The notes below the pieces were generated by a model, which saw only the letters and a list, made by a program, of their open reading frames with translations, did not search any database and was not told where the DNA came from. A program made the translations under genes and the position numbers. Of a DNA stretch of 64,000 nt, positions 44,858 through 53,498 are shown piece by piece; within the stretch, counting starts at the first letter, position 1; each line of letters begins with the position of its first letter. This DNA comes from Halobellus captivus (GTDB taxonomy: Archaea; Halobacteriota; Halobacteria; Halobacteriales; Haloferacaceae): NCBI RefSeq assembly GCF_007655485.1, contig NZ_VJXQ01000002.1:554639-618638 (forward strand), in the 5' to 3' direction.

Positions 44858-46177
44858 ATGATCGGCGTCGTCGGCGGCGGCATCGCGGGACTCGCGGCCG
44901 CTTATCGGATGCAAGGGCGGGGATACGACGTACAGGTGTTCGAGGCCGCAGACCAACTCGGTGGCCTCGCAGCCACCTACGAAACCGCCGGTGACGACAT
45001 CGAGAAGTTCTATCACCACCTCTCGAAATCGGAGGAGACCATCGTCGAACTCGCCGAGGAACTGGGCCTCGGTGATCGGATCGAGTGGCGCATCGGCACC
45101 AACGGCTACTACGTCGACGGCGTCGTCCACCCGCTCGACACTCCCTGGGAAATCCTCGCGTACCCGCATATGAGCATCTACGACAAGTTCAGGCTCGGGA
45201 TGCTCACGCAGGGAATCGACGTCCGGGGGCTCGTCCCCGACTTCGACGCCTACGACGACCTCGCGGAGTACGAGCACGTGACGGTCCGAGAGTTCGTCGA
45301 GGAACACACGACCGCGAGCGTCTACGAGAACTTCGTCGACCCGCTGTTGGACGGGAAGTACGGGCACCGAAAAGACGACATCTCCGCCGCGTGGTTCCTC
45401 GGTCGGGTCCGCTTCCGCGGCGAGCGCGACCTCCTCCGCGGGGAGATCCTCGGCTACTTCGACGGCGGGTTCGGCGTCCTCCTCGACGCGCTCGTCGACG
45501 CCGTCGGTCGGGAGAATATCACCACCGACGCGCCCGTCACGGACCTCACCGTGGCCGAGGGGCGGGTGCAGTCGCTGACGGTGGAACACGACGGAGAAGA
45601 AGCGTCACACGACGTCGACGCCGCCGTCGTCGCGACGATGCCGAACGTGCTGGAGTCGCTCACCGGCTACGCCTGCGACATCGACTTTCAGGGGGCGGTC
45701 TGCGGGCTCGTCGCGATGGACGAGTCGCTGCTCGACACCTACTGGCTGAACGTGGCGCACGACGCCCCGTTCGGCGCGCTCATCGAGCACACGAACTTCG
45801 TCGAGCGCGAGCGCTACGGCGGGAACCACCTCCTCTACGTCGCGGCGTACGTGCAGGACCAGACGGCGGAACTGTGGCAAATGGACGACGGAGGGGTGCG
45901 AGAGACGTGGCTCGCGGAGATCGAGTCGATGTTCCCGGAGTTCGACCGCTCGACCGTCTCCGAATTTCGAATCGCGCGCAACCCGCGCGCCGCACCGATC
46001 TACGAGCGCGGCTATCTCGACCTCGTAGTGCCGTACCACCTCGATAGGGAGGTCGGCGAGGGCGTCTACTACGCCGGGATGGCGTCCGCGGCGCAGTATC
46101 CGGAGCGATCGCTCAACGGCGGCGTCGTCGCGGGTTACGAGGTGGCCGACCGGATCGACGCGTCGCTCGACGAATGA
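44858..46177 (+). CDS. FAD-dependent amine oxidase/protoporphyrinogen-oxidase-like enzyme
   Basis: 439 residues. N-terminal dinucleotide motif GVVGGGIAGLAAAYRMQGRGYDVQVFEA and GGLA, then a conserved YHHLSKSEETIVELAEELGL block, later VVATMPNVLESL and the C-terminal YYAGMASAAQYPERSLNGGVVAGYEVADRI that closes the FAD site. The fold is that of monoamine oxidase, HemY and phytoene desaturase. An UDP-galactopyranose-mutase-like or lipid-acting role cannot be excluded. Substrate unknown. Confidence 0.85.
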   Translation: MIGVVGGGIAGLAAAYRMQGRGYDVQVFEAADQLGGLAATYETAGDDIEKFYHHLSKSEETIVELAEELGLGDRIEWRIGTNGYYVDGVVHPLDTPWEILAYPHMSIYDKFRLGMLTQGIDVRGLVPDFDAYDDLAEYEHVTVREFVEEHTTASVYENFVDPLLDGKYGHRKDDISAAWFLGRVRFRGERDLLRGEILGYFDGGFGVLLDALVDAVGRENITTDAPVTDLTVAEGRVQSLTVEHDGEEASHDVDAAVVATMPNVLESLTGYACDIDFQGAVCGLVAMDESLLDTYWLNVAHDAPFGALIEHTNFVERERYGGNHLLYVAAYVQDQTAELWQMDDGGVRETWLAEIESMFPEFDRSTVSEFRIARNPRAAPIYERGYLDLVVPYHLDREVGEGVYYAGMASAAQYPERSLNGGVVAGYEVADRIDASLDE

Positions 46178-46218
46178 TCCCAAACTGTCGCAGCAGGTAG
46201 TGTGGAACGGCCCGACGG

Positions 46219-46830
46219 TCAGGCTTCGGTTTCGTTGGCGTCGCTCTCGTCGTCGACGTCTCGCAGCCCAGGAGCCGCGCCGACGTCGACGTCCTCGGGT
46301 TCCTCACGACCGCCGACGCGGAGTTCACCGTTCTCGTCTTCGACGTAGACGTCGTCGGCGAAGCCACTCTCCGCGTGCGGGTGCTCCGGATCGTCGAGTC
46401 GTTCGGGCGTCGCTGGCGCGTCCGGAACCTCCGTCGTGCGGAAGTCCCCGAGCGGGTTCGCGATGTCGATGGCGTAACGCTCGAAGAACTCCTCGTAGCG
46501 CTCGTAGTGCGCTTCCAGTTCGTCGACCGGGAACTCCATCATCTCCGTCCAGCCGTGGTTGTAGAAGTCGAAGTTGGCCTGGATGTGCGTGATCTCGCGG
46601 GCTTTCGCTTCGGTGAAGCCCTCTTCGAGCGCGCGGACGTACGTGTCGAACGTCAACTCGAAGAACGTCTCCATATGCGGCTCGCGCTCCTCGCGGTGTT
46701 CGGGATCGGCCTTCTCACCGAACACGCGGACGTGGAGGTCGACGAGTTTGTCCGTCGCGATGTCGCCGACGACCGGCATCGTCAGCGCCTTCTTCGCCGC
46801 GAAGTGGCGGATGTTCTGGCGGAGCTTCAT
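46219..46830 (-). CDS. DUF6149 family protein
   Basis: 203 residues from the ATG at 46830, with a TATA-like TTCAAGTTT 25 bp upstream (46852-46860). The frame is open to 46968 without support. Sequence blocks KLRQNIRHFAAKKAL, THIQANFDFYNHGWTEMMEFPVDELEAHYERYEEFF match the haloarchaeal DUF6149 family as I know it. Mostly helical, soluble, acidic C-terminal tail of about 60 residues. Function unknown. Confidence 0.82.
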   Translation of the reverse strand: MKLRQNIRHFAAKKALTMPVVGDIATDKLVDLHVRVFGEKADPEHREEREPHMETFFELTFDTYVRALEEGFTEAKAREITHIQANFDFYNHGWTEMMEFPVDELEAHYERYEEFFERYAIDIANPLGDFRTTEVPDAPATPERLDDPEHPHAESGFADDVYVEDENGELRVGGREEPEDVDVGAAPGLRDVDDESDANETEA

Positions 46831-47148
46831 TACCGGTACCTGGGTCCGACGAAACTTGAATGACACGCGTTTCCTACCAGCGCTGTCCGGGATGGTCATC
46901 GAAGCCGACGTCACGACAGGGAACGCTTCGGAAACCCTCGCGGTCTGGTTGGCGAACAGTCGGCACACCGCCCGCGACGACGCCCCCCACAGCGCCGTCG
47001 TCTTCGTTCCCGCGTCGACGTGCCGAGCAACCGCGATCCGACGCGGGATCGTCGTCAGATCACGGCGCGTCTGGCCGCGGTTTAGTAGATAAATCTACGG
47101 CAGAGGGAAGTCGAAAAGCACGAAAACAGTCAGAGGTGGGTTGCGCGC
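46831..47148. other. 318-bp region between DUF6149 and carB
   Basis: Apart from the DUF6149 promoter, the plus strand has a 66-codon frame (46892-47092) with haloarchaeal third-position bias, listed separately with low confidence. The last 55 bp before the carB stop hold a short TTTAGTAGATAAATCTAC inverted repeat (47081-47098). Confidence 0.45.
46892..47092 (+). CDS. possible small protein or gene remnant
   Basis: 66 codons beginning ATG GTC ATC GAA. Third codon positions are mostly G or C, as in real genes here. The protein (MVIEADVTTG at the N-terminus, AVVFVP in the middle, basic C-terminus) has no recognised motif, and no TATA-like box is correctly placed. It could be the remnant of a degraded gene or chance, since high GC alone produces such frames. 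Confidence 0.28.
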   Translation: MVIEADVTTGNASETLAVWLANSRHTARDDAPHSAVVFVPASTCRATAIRRGIVVRSRRVWPRFSR

Positions 47149-50100
47149 TTAGTCGTCCGAGCGCGCGCCCCACTGCTCGACGCGGCGCGGGCGATCGGAG
47201 ACGGCTTCGACATCGATGGGTTCGTCCTTCGCGTCGAGGGCTTCCAGCGCCGCGAACGCGGAGGCGGTCGTCGAGAAGTAGGTGATCTCCTCTTCGACGC
47301 AGACTTCGAGGGCGTCGCGGTCGCGGGAGACGACGAGGTCGATCTTGCCCTCGCGGATCGCCGAGACGAGCGCTTCCTCGTCATCGAACTCGACGAGGTC
47401 GAAGTGCGTATCGTAGCCCGCGCGGAGCGCGTTCCCGTCTTCGCTGTCGGGGTCGGGGAACTCGTCGGCGGAGAGGTCGACCCACGCCGTGCCGGAGGCG
47501 GGGATCGCCTTGCCCGTGGCGTCCTGGGCCTTGTCGTAGGCCTTTCCGAACGTCGAGGCCGTCCCCATCACCTCGCCCGTCGACTTCATCTCGGGTCCGA
47601 GGCGCGGGTCCGACCCCGGGAGGCGGTCGAACGGGAGAACGACTTCCTTGACGCTCACGTCCTCGGGGATCTGCTCTTCGGCGGCGAGGTCGTCGAGCGT
47701 CTGCCCGGCCATCACCTTCGCGGCGATCTTCGCGATCGGAACGCCCGTCGCCTTCGAGACGAACGGGACCGTCCGCGAGGAGCGCGGGTTGGCTTCGAGG
47801 ACGTACACGTCGCCGTCTTTCACGGCGAGTTGGACGTTCATCAGGCCGACCGTGTCGAGCGCGGTCGCGATGTCTTCGGTGACCTCACGCACGCGTTCGA
47901 GGGTGTCGGCGTCGAGCGAGCGCGGCGGGATCATACACGCGGAGTCGCCGGAGTGGACGCCCGCGCTCTCGACGTGCTCCATCACGCCGCCGATGATCGC
48001 GCGCTTGCCGTCGGAGACGGCGTCGACGTCCAGTTCGATCGCGTCCGCGAGGAACTGGTCGATGAGGATCGGCTTGTCGGGGGAGACGCGGACCGCCTCC
48101 TCGATGTACTCCTTCAGCTCCTCGTCGGAGTGGACGACTTCCATCGCGCGGCCGCCGAGGACGTAGGAGGGACGCACGAGTACGGGGTAGCCGAGGTCGT
48201 TCGCGAGATCGAGCGCCTCCTCTTCACTCGTCGCGGATCCGCCCTCCGGCTGGAGGATGCCGAGGTCGTCCATCAGGCGGTTAAAGCGGTCGCGGTCCTC
48301 CGCGAGGTCCATCGCGTCGACGCTTGTCCCGAGAACCTCGCAGTCGAGGCCGCGGCGGTCGATCTCGGCTTTGAGCGGGTGGCCGATGTTGACGGAGGTC
48401 TGCCCGCCGAACTGGACCATCACACCGTCGGCGTCGGCGGCCTCGATCACGTCGGCGACCTCTTCGGCGGTAATGGGCTCGAAGAACAGGCCGTCGGAGG
48501 TGTCGTAGTCCGTCGAGACGGTCTCGGGGTTGTTGTTCACGACGTGGGCGTCGATGCCCATCTCGCGGATCGCCTGCACGGCGTGCACCGAACAGTAGTC
48601 GAACTCGACGCCCTGCCCGATGCGGATCGGCCCGCCGCCGACGACGACGACACTCTCGACGTCGCGGTCGACGCGGAGTTCGCCCGCGGCGGCGTCGCCC
48701 TCGTACGGCCCCGAGTAGAACTCGGGCTTGCGCGAGGAGTAGTAGTACGGCGTCTGCGCGGCGAACTCCCCGGCGCAGGTGTCGACCTGTTTGTAGGTGC
48801 GTCCGGGGACCGCGGTCTCGACCTCACCGACCGCCGATCCCGTGGATGTGGCGATCTCGGCGTTCGTCACGCCAGCCGTCGCGGCGGTCGTGTAGTCGCC
48901 CTCCTGGGCGGCGTCCATCGCCTCGGAGACGCGCTGGTAGCGTTCGAGGTACCACTCCTTGATGCCGGTCAGTTCCTGCACGTCGTCGACGGAGTAGCCG
49001 CGGTCGAACGCCTCGAAGATGGCGTACGTCCGATCGGGCGTCGGTCGCGCGAGGAACTCCGTTTCGAGTTCCTCGTCGGAGACGTCTTCGACATCCGTCG
49101 CGGGCTCGTACTCCGTCGAGCGGATCGCCTTCAGCATCGACTCCTCGAAGGTCCGTCCGATCGCCATCGCCTCGCCGGTCGACTTCATCGCCGTCGAGAG
49201 CGTGAAGTCGACGTCGCCGAACTTGTCCTTGGGCCACCGGGGGATCTTGGTGACGACGTAGTCGATCGCGGGCTCGAACGCCGCGGTCGTCTCGCCGGTG
49301 ATCTCGTTTTCGATCTCGTGGAGCCGCTTTCCGAGCGCGACCTTCGCGGTCACGCGGGCGATCGGGTACCCGGTCGCCTTCGAGGCGAGCGCGGAGGAGC
49401 GGGAGACGCGGGGGTTGACTTCCACCACTCTGTACTCGCCGCCGGGCGTCCCGTCGTCGTGCCAGGCGAACTGGATGTTACAGCCGCCCTGAATGCCGAG
49501 TTCGCGGATCACTTCGAGCGCCGCGTTGCGCATCTCCTGGTGGCCCTCGTCGGGGATGACCTGCGAGGGCGTCACCACGATGGACTCGCCGGTGTGGATG
49601 CCCATCGGATCGATGTTCTCCATATTGCAGATGATGATACAGGAGTTGTCGGCGTCGCGCATCACCTCGTATTCGAGTTCGACCCAGCCCGCGATCGACT
49701 CGGTGATGAGCACCTCGCTGTTGCGCGAGAGGCGGAGGCCCTTTCGGACGCGCTCGTACAGTTCCTCCTTCTCGTCGACGACGCCTGAACCGGAGCCGCC
49801 GAGCGTGTACGTCGTGCGCGCGATCACGGGGAGACCGCCGACCTCGTCGACGGCGTCGTCGACGCGGTCGCGGAGGTCTTCTTCGGTCAGGCGCTGGACC
49901 TCCTCGCCCTCGTCGAGCGAGATCGTCGTCGACGAGGGGACGGGCTGGCCGATCTTCTCCATCCGCTGGCGGAAGAGGTCGCGGTCTTCGGTGGCGTAGA
50001 TGGTGTCGAGCGGCGTGCCCATAATATCGACGTCGTACTCTTCGAGGATGCCCTGCTCTGCGAGTTCGGCGGTGACGTTCAGTCCGGTCTGCCCGCCCAG

Positions 50101-50394
50101 TCCCGCGATGACGCCGTCGGGTTCCTCCTTGCGGATGATCTCCGAAATCGCCTCGGGCGTGATAGGCTCGATGTACACCCGGTCGGCCATCTCCGGGTCC
50201 GTCATAATCGTCGCCGGGTTCGAGTTGACGAGGACGACTCGCGCCCCCTCCTCCTGGAGCGCTCGGCAGGCCTGCGCGCCGGAGTAGTCGAACTCGGCTG
50301 CCTGTCCGATCTGAATGGGCCCGCTACCGATGAGCAGTATCGTCCGGTCTTCGGACGCTGCCGCACCGTCTGTCGCGATGTCCTCGTCAGTCAT
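47149..50394 (-). CDS. carB: carbamoyl-phosphate synthase large subunit
   Basis: 1081 residues from the ATG at 50394; the in-frame GTG/ATG region to 50637 belongs to the repeat-rich gap. Two ATP-grasp halves: the first with LLIGSGPIQIGQAAEFDYSGAQAC (about residue 20), the second with VVGGGPIRIGQGVEFDYCSVHA (near 600); each has ENIDPMG-type and metal motifs (ICNMENIDPMGIHTGES, VMEHVESAGVHSGDS). The C-terminal 140 residues are the MGS-like allosteric domain. With the small glutaminase subunit (carA, not in window) it makes carbamoyl phosphate for arginine and pyrimidine synthesis. Confidence 0.96.
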   Translation of the reverse strand: MTDEDIATDGAAASEDRTILLIGSGPIQIGQAAEFDYSGAQACRALQEEGARVVLVNSNPATIMTDPEMADRVYIEPITPEAISEIIRKEEPDGVIAGLGGQTGLNVTAELAEQGILEEYDVDIMGTPLDTIYATEDRDLFRQRMEKIGQPVPSSTTISLDEGEEVQRLTEEDLRDRVDDAVDEVGGLPVIARTTYTLGGSGSGVVDEKEELYERVRKGLRLSRNSEVLITESIAGWVELEYEVMRDADNSCIIICNMENIDPMGIHTGESIVVTPSQVIPDEGHQEMRNAALEVIRELGIQGGCNIQFAWHDDGTPGGEYRVVEVNPRVSRSSALASKATGYPIARVTAKVALGKRLHEIENEITGETTAAFEPAIDYVVTKIPRWPKDKFGDVDFTLSTAMKSTGEAMAIGRTFEESMLKAIRSTEYEPATDVEDVSDEELETEFLARPTPDRTYAIFEAFDRGYSVDDVQELTGIKEWYLERYQRVSEAMDAAQEGDYTTAATAGVTNAEIATSTGSAVGEVETAVPGRTYKQVDTCAGEFAAQTPYYYSSRKPEFYSGPYEGDAAAGELRVDRDVESVVVVGGGPIRIGQGVEFDYCSVHAVQAIREMGIDAHVVNNNPETVSTDYDTSDGLFFEPITAEEVADVIEAADADGVMVQFGGQTSVNIGHPLKAEIDRRGLDCEVLGTSVDAMDLAEDRDRFNRLMDDLGILQPEGGSATSEEEALDLANDLGYPVLVRPSYVLGGRAMEVVHSDEELKEYIEEAVRVSPDKPILIDQFLADAIELDVDAVSDGKRAIIGGVMEHVESAGVHSGDSACMIPPRSLDADTLERVREVTEDIATALDTVGLMNVQLAVKDGDVYVLEANPRSSRTVPFVSKATGVPIAKIAAKVMAGQTLDDLAAEEQIPEDVSVKEVVLPFDRLPGSDPRLGPEMKSTGEVMGTASTFGKAYDKAQDATGKAIPASGTAWVDLSADEFPDPDSEDGNALRAGYDTHFDLVEFDDEEALVSAIREGKIDLVVSRDRDALEVCVEEEITYFSTTASAFAALEALDAKDEPIDVEAVSDRPRRVEQWGARSDD

Positions 50395-50587
50395 TACTCT
50401 GGGGAAGTCCGTACATCGTAATAAGCCCGGCGAAATACTACGAGAAGCGAAAGCCGATTTCGAAATTCGTAACGTGTGGGTAACGGCGTCCCTGGCCCCG
50501 TGCCGCGCCAACAGTTGCGGGCACGTGCTGCGATGACGGTTGCGAGGATACGGGCTGTTGGGGGCGCAGGACGGGGGGCCGGTCTTC

Positions 50588-50660
50588 GATGCGTCGGTGA
50601 GTGCAGTTCCCGATGCGTCGGTGAGTACAGTCCCCAATGCGTCAGTGGTGCAGTCTGGGA
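50588..50660. repeat. 24-bp imperfect tandem repeat, about 3 copies
   Basis: Units at 50588-50611 and 50612-50635, then a diverging copy from 50636 (AATGCGTCAGTG). Each starts GATGCGTCGGTGAGT, followed by ACAG or GCAG and TTCCC or TCCCC. It lies between the carB start and the end of the small winged-helix gene. Confidence 0.82.
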
Positions 50661-50667
50661 CGCAGTG

Positions 50668-50907
50668 TCAGTCGCGATTCGCCGATTCGGTGAGTCGGTA
50701 CCGATACGGACTCCCCTCGACGACGAGGATCGGACCGCCGCGTTCGACGATCTGTCCGAGCACGGTCGCGACCCGATAGGGCGTCTCGAAGCCCTCGACG
50801 TCGCGTTCGTCGAGTCGGTCGCAGATCTCCCGCGCGGTGAGCGGCTCATCGGCGTCGGCGAGGACGTCGAGGAGTTGCTCGAACCCGGGGGGCCGGGTCG
50901 AAATCAT
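50668..50907 (-). CDS. small winged-helix protein
   Basis: 79 residues. An HTH-like helix pair FEQLLDVLADADEPLTAREICDRLDERDVEGFETPYRVATVLGQI is followed by a wing-like strand GGPILVVEGSPYRYRLTE. This is the size of a minimal winged helix, such as ArsR- or PadR-like proteins, and it is probably a DNA-binding protein. No ligand domain and no target. It ends just after the 24-bp repeat array. Confidence 0.7.
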   Translation of the reverse strand: MISTRPPGFEQLLDVLADADEPLTAREICDRLDERDVEGFETPYRVATVLGQIVERGGPILVVEGSPYRYRLTESANRD

Positions 50908-51002
50908 ACCCTCACAATGGTTCGGTGACGCTTATTTTTCAGTGCGACAGGCGTCAGACGATCAGGAGTGACGGTCATAGCCGGTGACAATCCCGACATC
51001 CT

Positions 51003-51536
51003 TCACGCGTACACGTCGTCTTCGGAGAGGTCGCGTTCGGCGCGGTACTCCGCGACGAATTCGCTCACGTCGAATTCAAGCATCTGCGCTTCGAACGCCG
51101 AGACGGCGCCGTCGTCCTCGGCGTGGCTGATCGCGTGCTCCATCAACTCGACGACGAGTTCGACGATGATCTCGTGGAGCCGTCGGGAGTCGAAATCGGT
51201 CACCCAGAGGATACCCGCGCCGACGTCGCCGTCGTCGCTCACGTCCGCGGAGACGACCCGCTGGGGGAACTCCTCGAGGACGATGCCGAGGAGGTGCGCC
51301 GTCCCGAACTCGGGCATCTCCTCGCTCGTCGTCTCGACCGCTTCGCGAAGCACCGACACCAGAAAGTCCGGGAGGAACCGCTCGGGTGGGTGCGCGTCCA
51401 TCACGATCGCGTGCCGTTCCCCGCAGGCGCAGTCGAACTCGCGCATTCCCAGGTCGAACGTCCGGACCGAGCGCGTTTCGCCGCACGGCAGCTCGAGTGT
51501 CTCACCGCCGTCGCCCGGAACCTGCGGTTGTGCCAT
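51003..51536 (-). CDS. DUF5815 family protein
   Basis: 177 residues. Features are LPCGETRSVRTFDLGMREFDCACGERHAIVMDAHPPERFLPDFLV (residues 16-60, with the CxCG pair), VLEEFPQRVVSADVS, GAGILWVTDFDSRRLHEIIVELVVELMEHAISHA and the C-terminal EFVAEYRAERDL. This matches the haloarchaeal DUF5815 family. The Cys pair in CACG and the N-terminal PCGE could bind zinc. Function unknown. Confidence 0.85.
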   Translation of the reverse strand: MAQPQVPGDGGETLELPCGETRSVRTFDLGMREFDCACGERHAIVMDAHPPERFLPDFLVSVLREAVETTSEEMPEFGTAHLLGIVLEEFPQRVVSADVSDDGDVGAGILWVTDFDSRRLHEIIVELVVELMEHAISHAEDDGAVSAFEAQMLEFDVSEFVAEYRAERDLSEDDVYA

Positions 51537-51640
51537 ACCCGGCGTTGTCGGTGCCAGCGGTTAAACGTCGCGCTCTCGCGGCATCAGTCGGACGAAAAGC
51601 GGGTCGCAGTCCCCGAGCGGTGAGTCGGGGCTTTCGCGTC

Positions 51641-51892
51641 TCACTTGCTCGCAGTCGTGTACAGCAGCGGGCCGACGACGAGGAGTGCGAGACCGAGAAA
51701 CAGATATTGGATCGGCACGAGCGACTGGGGTGTCAGCGCGAAGATGGCACCGAACGCGATGGTGTTGATGGCCAGGATCTTCTGCGATTTCAGGGGGAGC
51801 ACTCCCACCGTCGATAACACGAAAACGGCGATGAGTGCGTGCCCGACGTGGTAATCGAGCAGAAAGCTGTCGACGAGCTGTAGGGGGAGCAT
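51641..51892 (-). CDS. small membrane protein
   Basis: 83 residues, two to three membrane helices (about 15-34, 39-57 and 62-80), no cleavable signal. Conserved haloarchaeal type with the opening LPLQLVDSFLLDYHVGHALIAVFVLSTVGVLPLKSQKILAIN and a second helix with TPQSLVPIQYLFLGL. Possibly one of the unnamed DUF800x small membrane families; not verified. Confidence 0.7.
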   Translation of the reverse strand: MLPLQLVDSFLLDYHVGHALIAVFVLSTVGVLPLKSQKILAINTIAFGAIFALTPQSLVPIQYLFLGLALLVVGPLLYTTASK

Positions 51893-51976
51893 CCTTATGC
51901 GGTGGTTCGGCGCGAATCGAGTATTAAAGTTCCGTTCTTCGTGGAGCCGCGACGGGCCGTTCGGCTGGCCCGTCGA

Positions 51977-52222
51977 TCAGTTCGGCCCCGTGATATCCAT
52001 CGGCCGGATCCACGCGTACCAGATCGTGAGTATCATTCCACCGTAACCGAGTATGAAGACGATCGCTCCGAGGCCGTCGTATCCGAGTTCGCCGAGGAGC
52101 CGACGCGCGACGCCGGAGCCCGCGATGCCGACGAACAGCAGCGCGGCCAAGAGAAGTTTATCGCGCGTCAGCTCGAAGAGCCCGCCGTCGGAGCCGTGTT
52201 CGCTTCGGGTATCGTCGGTCAT
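51977..52222 (-). CDS. small membrane protein
   Basis: 81 residues. A soluble acidic start (about 16 residues) is followed by two membrane helices (about 23-45 and 48-68), with the middle ARRLLGELGYDGLGAIVFILGYGGMILTIWYAW. The repeated Gly residues suit helix packing. Conserved haloarchaeal small membrane protein of unknown function, in the same direction as the preceding one with an 84 bp gap. Confidence 0.68.
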   Translation of the reverse strand: MTDDTRSEHGSDGGLFELTRDKLLLAALLFVGIAGSGVARRLLGELGYDGLGAIVFILGYGGMILTIWYAWIRPMDITGPN

Positions 52223-52580
52223 TGGTACGCGCTTGTGGCTGCACCACCCTCACCTTGTCGGACGCGCACGGAGGAAGACCAATGCTGGTATCGGGGCGTT
52301 TGCAACGGATTACACACCCGATCGCACGCCGTCGTGCGAGCGGGCTTCCAGAGCGCCTGTGAGCGGGTGGACCTTCGAGTTCCGGTGTTGGAATTCCTGC
52401 GAGACGGCGTCTGCAAGGCTCTCACCACCGTCCGTGACGAGCGGTTGCCGCTCGCGTTTTCTCACGCCAGACGGTAGGCTCAAACAGTGATTCATTCGTT
52501 TTAATAAATTCACATTCTGGGTGAATTCAGGGCTTAATCCGTTCTAAGAGTGAAGGTTCACTCGGGAGACCCACATAAGT
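52223..52580. other. gap with degenerate and AT-rich sequence
   Basis: No convincing gene. A 48-bp segment at 52297-52344 resembles 53248-53295 (about 70% identical by eye, including the near-palindrome GATCGCAC...GTGCGA). The second half (52490-52561) is AT-rich and has inverted-repeat arms of the type GTGAA/TTCAC, described separately. Part of the tRNA-flanking tract. Confidence 0.5.
52507..52561. promoter_or_regulatory. paired inverted repeats of GTGAA/TTCAC half-sites
   Basis: AATTCAC (52507-52513) with GTGAATT (52521-52527) around a 7-base centre, then GTGAA-GG-TTCAC (52550-52561). Two palindromes built from the same half-site, 23 bp apart, suggest a dimeric regulator or cooperative binding. 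They precede the 29-codon frame at 52581. Confidence 0.45.
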
Positions 52581-52670
52581 GTGATTTCAGAGCTAGCAAT
52601 CGGAATCGGCGTATTTGCCCTCGTCATCGTCCTATTTACAGCCATCTCCGAAACCCTCGGACTCTTCTGA
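52581..52670 (+). CDS. possible 29-residue membrane micropeptide
   Basis: A GTG start followed by 28 sense codons and TGA. The product has one hydrophobic stretch (AIGIGVFALVIVLFTAI, about residues 6-22) with a soluble C-terminus ETLGLF. Codon use has few rare codons and the hydrophobic span is complete, so a small membrane peptide is plausible. It has no recognised family and length alone cannot exclude chance. Confidence 0.35.
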   Translation: MISELAIGIGVFALVIVLFTAISETLGLF

Positions 52671-52971
52671 GAGACCCCTCTCCCGATCCGTCACTCACCG
52701 TCACCTCGCCGCCGTCGTGGGCATTCGCTCACATTCGTTCATTCGTTCACTGGTGCGCAGTTCGCCCGCACTCAGGGTGAGCAGGGAGTCGTGTGAGATA
52801 GACCGCACGAATCCTGCGGCCGGTTCACATAGAAAGGTCCGTGTGCAATCGATATCAGTCGCAGAGTCTCCGACAACCCGAGACAGACGTGCAATCATCT
52901 GAATAATTGCGCCGTACCGAAAAATTGCGCTCAATAACTAACCGTGGCCCTGTCGCATATAGACGTGCACT
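52671..52971. other. 301-bp gap before the DUF4242 gene
   Basis: No gene seen. A low-complexity ATTCGTTC repeat occurs at 52725-52752. The expected promoter of the next gene lies at 52920-52945 (AATAACTAAC, about 30 bp before the ATG at 52972). Confidence 0.45.
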
Positions 52972-53220
52972 ATGCCACTGTATATGGACGTTCACAGGGA
53001 TGTTGATGCAAGCGTTGAGGACGTTGTGGAGGCTCACAAAAAGGACCTCGAAACGCAGGAAAAACACGGTGTGAAATACCTGAATTACTGGGTAGATGCT
53101 GACGAAGGGGCCGTTTTTTGTCTCTTTGAGGGTCCCAGTAAAGAAGCAGGTGAGAAAGTCCACAAAGAAGCCCACGGTCTCACCGCCGACGAGATCTTCG
53201 AAGTTGAGCAGGGCGAGTGA
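52972..53220 (+). CDS. DUF4242 family small protein (SCO4226-type nickel-binding fold)
   Basis: 82 residues. The pattern MPLYMDVHRDVDAS, then VVEAHKKDLETQEKHGVKYLNYWVDADEGAVFCLFEGPSKEAGEKVHKEAHGL matches the DUF4242 ferredoxin-like alpha/beta family, some of which bind nickel or are annotated as such. The first His of HRDVD and later His KEAHG could be ligands. Third positions contain more A and T than the flanking haloarchaeal genes (e.g. AAA, GGT, GAA), so it may be a relatively recent arrival. It stands between two copies of a degenerate 48-bp sequence. Confidence 0.82.
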   Translation: MPLYMDVHRDVDASVEDVVEAHKKDLETQEKHGVKYLNYWVDADEGAVFCLFEGPSKEAGEKVHKEAHGLTADEIFEVEQGE

Positions 53221-53498
53221 AGTAGGCCCACCGAGAAACGGATAGGGCGTATGCAACGAACTGCTCGTCCGATCGCACGACAGCGTGCGATCGAGTGAGA
53301 GAAGAGTTGCACGTGCGACGATACTCTGGGCGATTTGGACGATCCAAACGCAATACCTCGAATACGGTTTCGAACACAAGGTAGGCCAGGGCTCTACGTC
53401 GGTACGTAATTCCCCCTTACTGGGCGATTGTTGCTTCGGGTATGATGAATCAGCCAGCGACCACTGACGCAACGATCTCACTATCCTCGGCTGTCTGC
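53221..53498. other. 278-bp AT-rich gap with degenerate repeat
   Basis: Contains the second copy of the 48-bp segment (53248-53295) and otherwise nothing I can support. GC is clearly lower than in the flanking chromosome. Confidence 0.45.

Noticed and set aside
47404..49788. 794-codon open frame on the plus strand
   Set aside because: Antisense to carB, same reason.
50395..50637. N-terminal extension of carB
   Set aside because: Runs through the 24-bp tandem repeat and lacks similarity; CarB starts at 50394.
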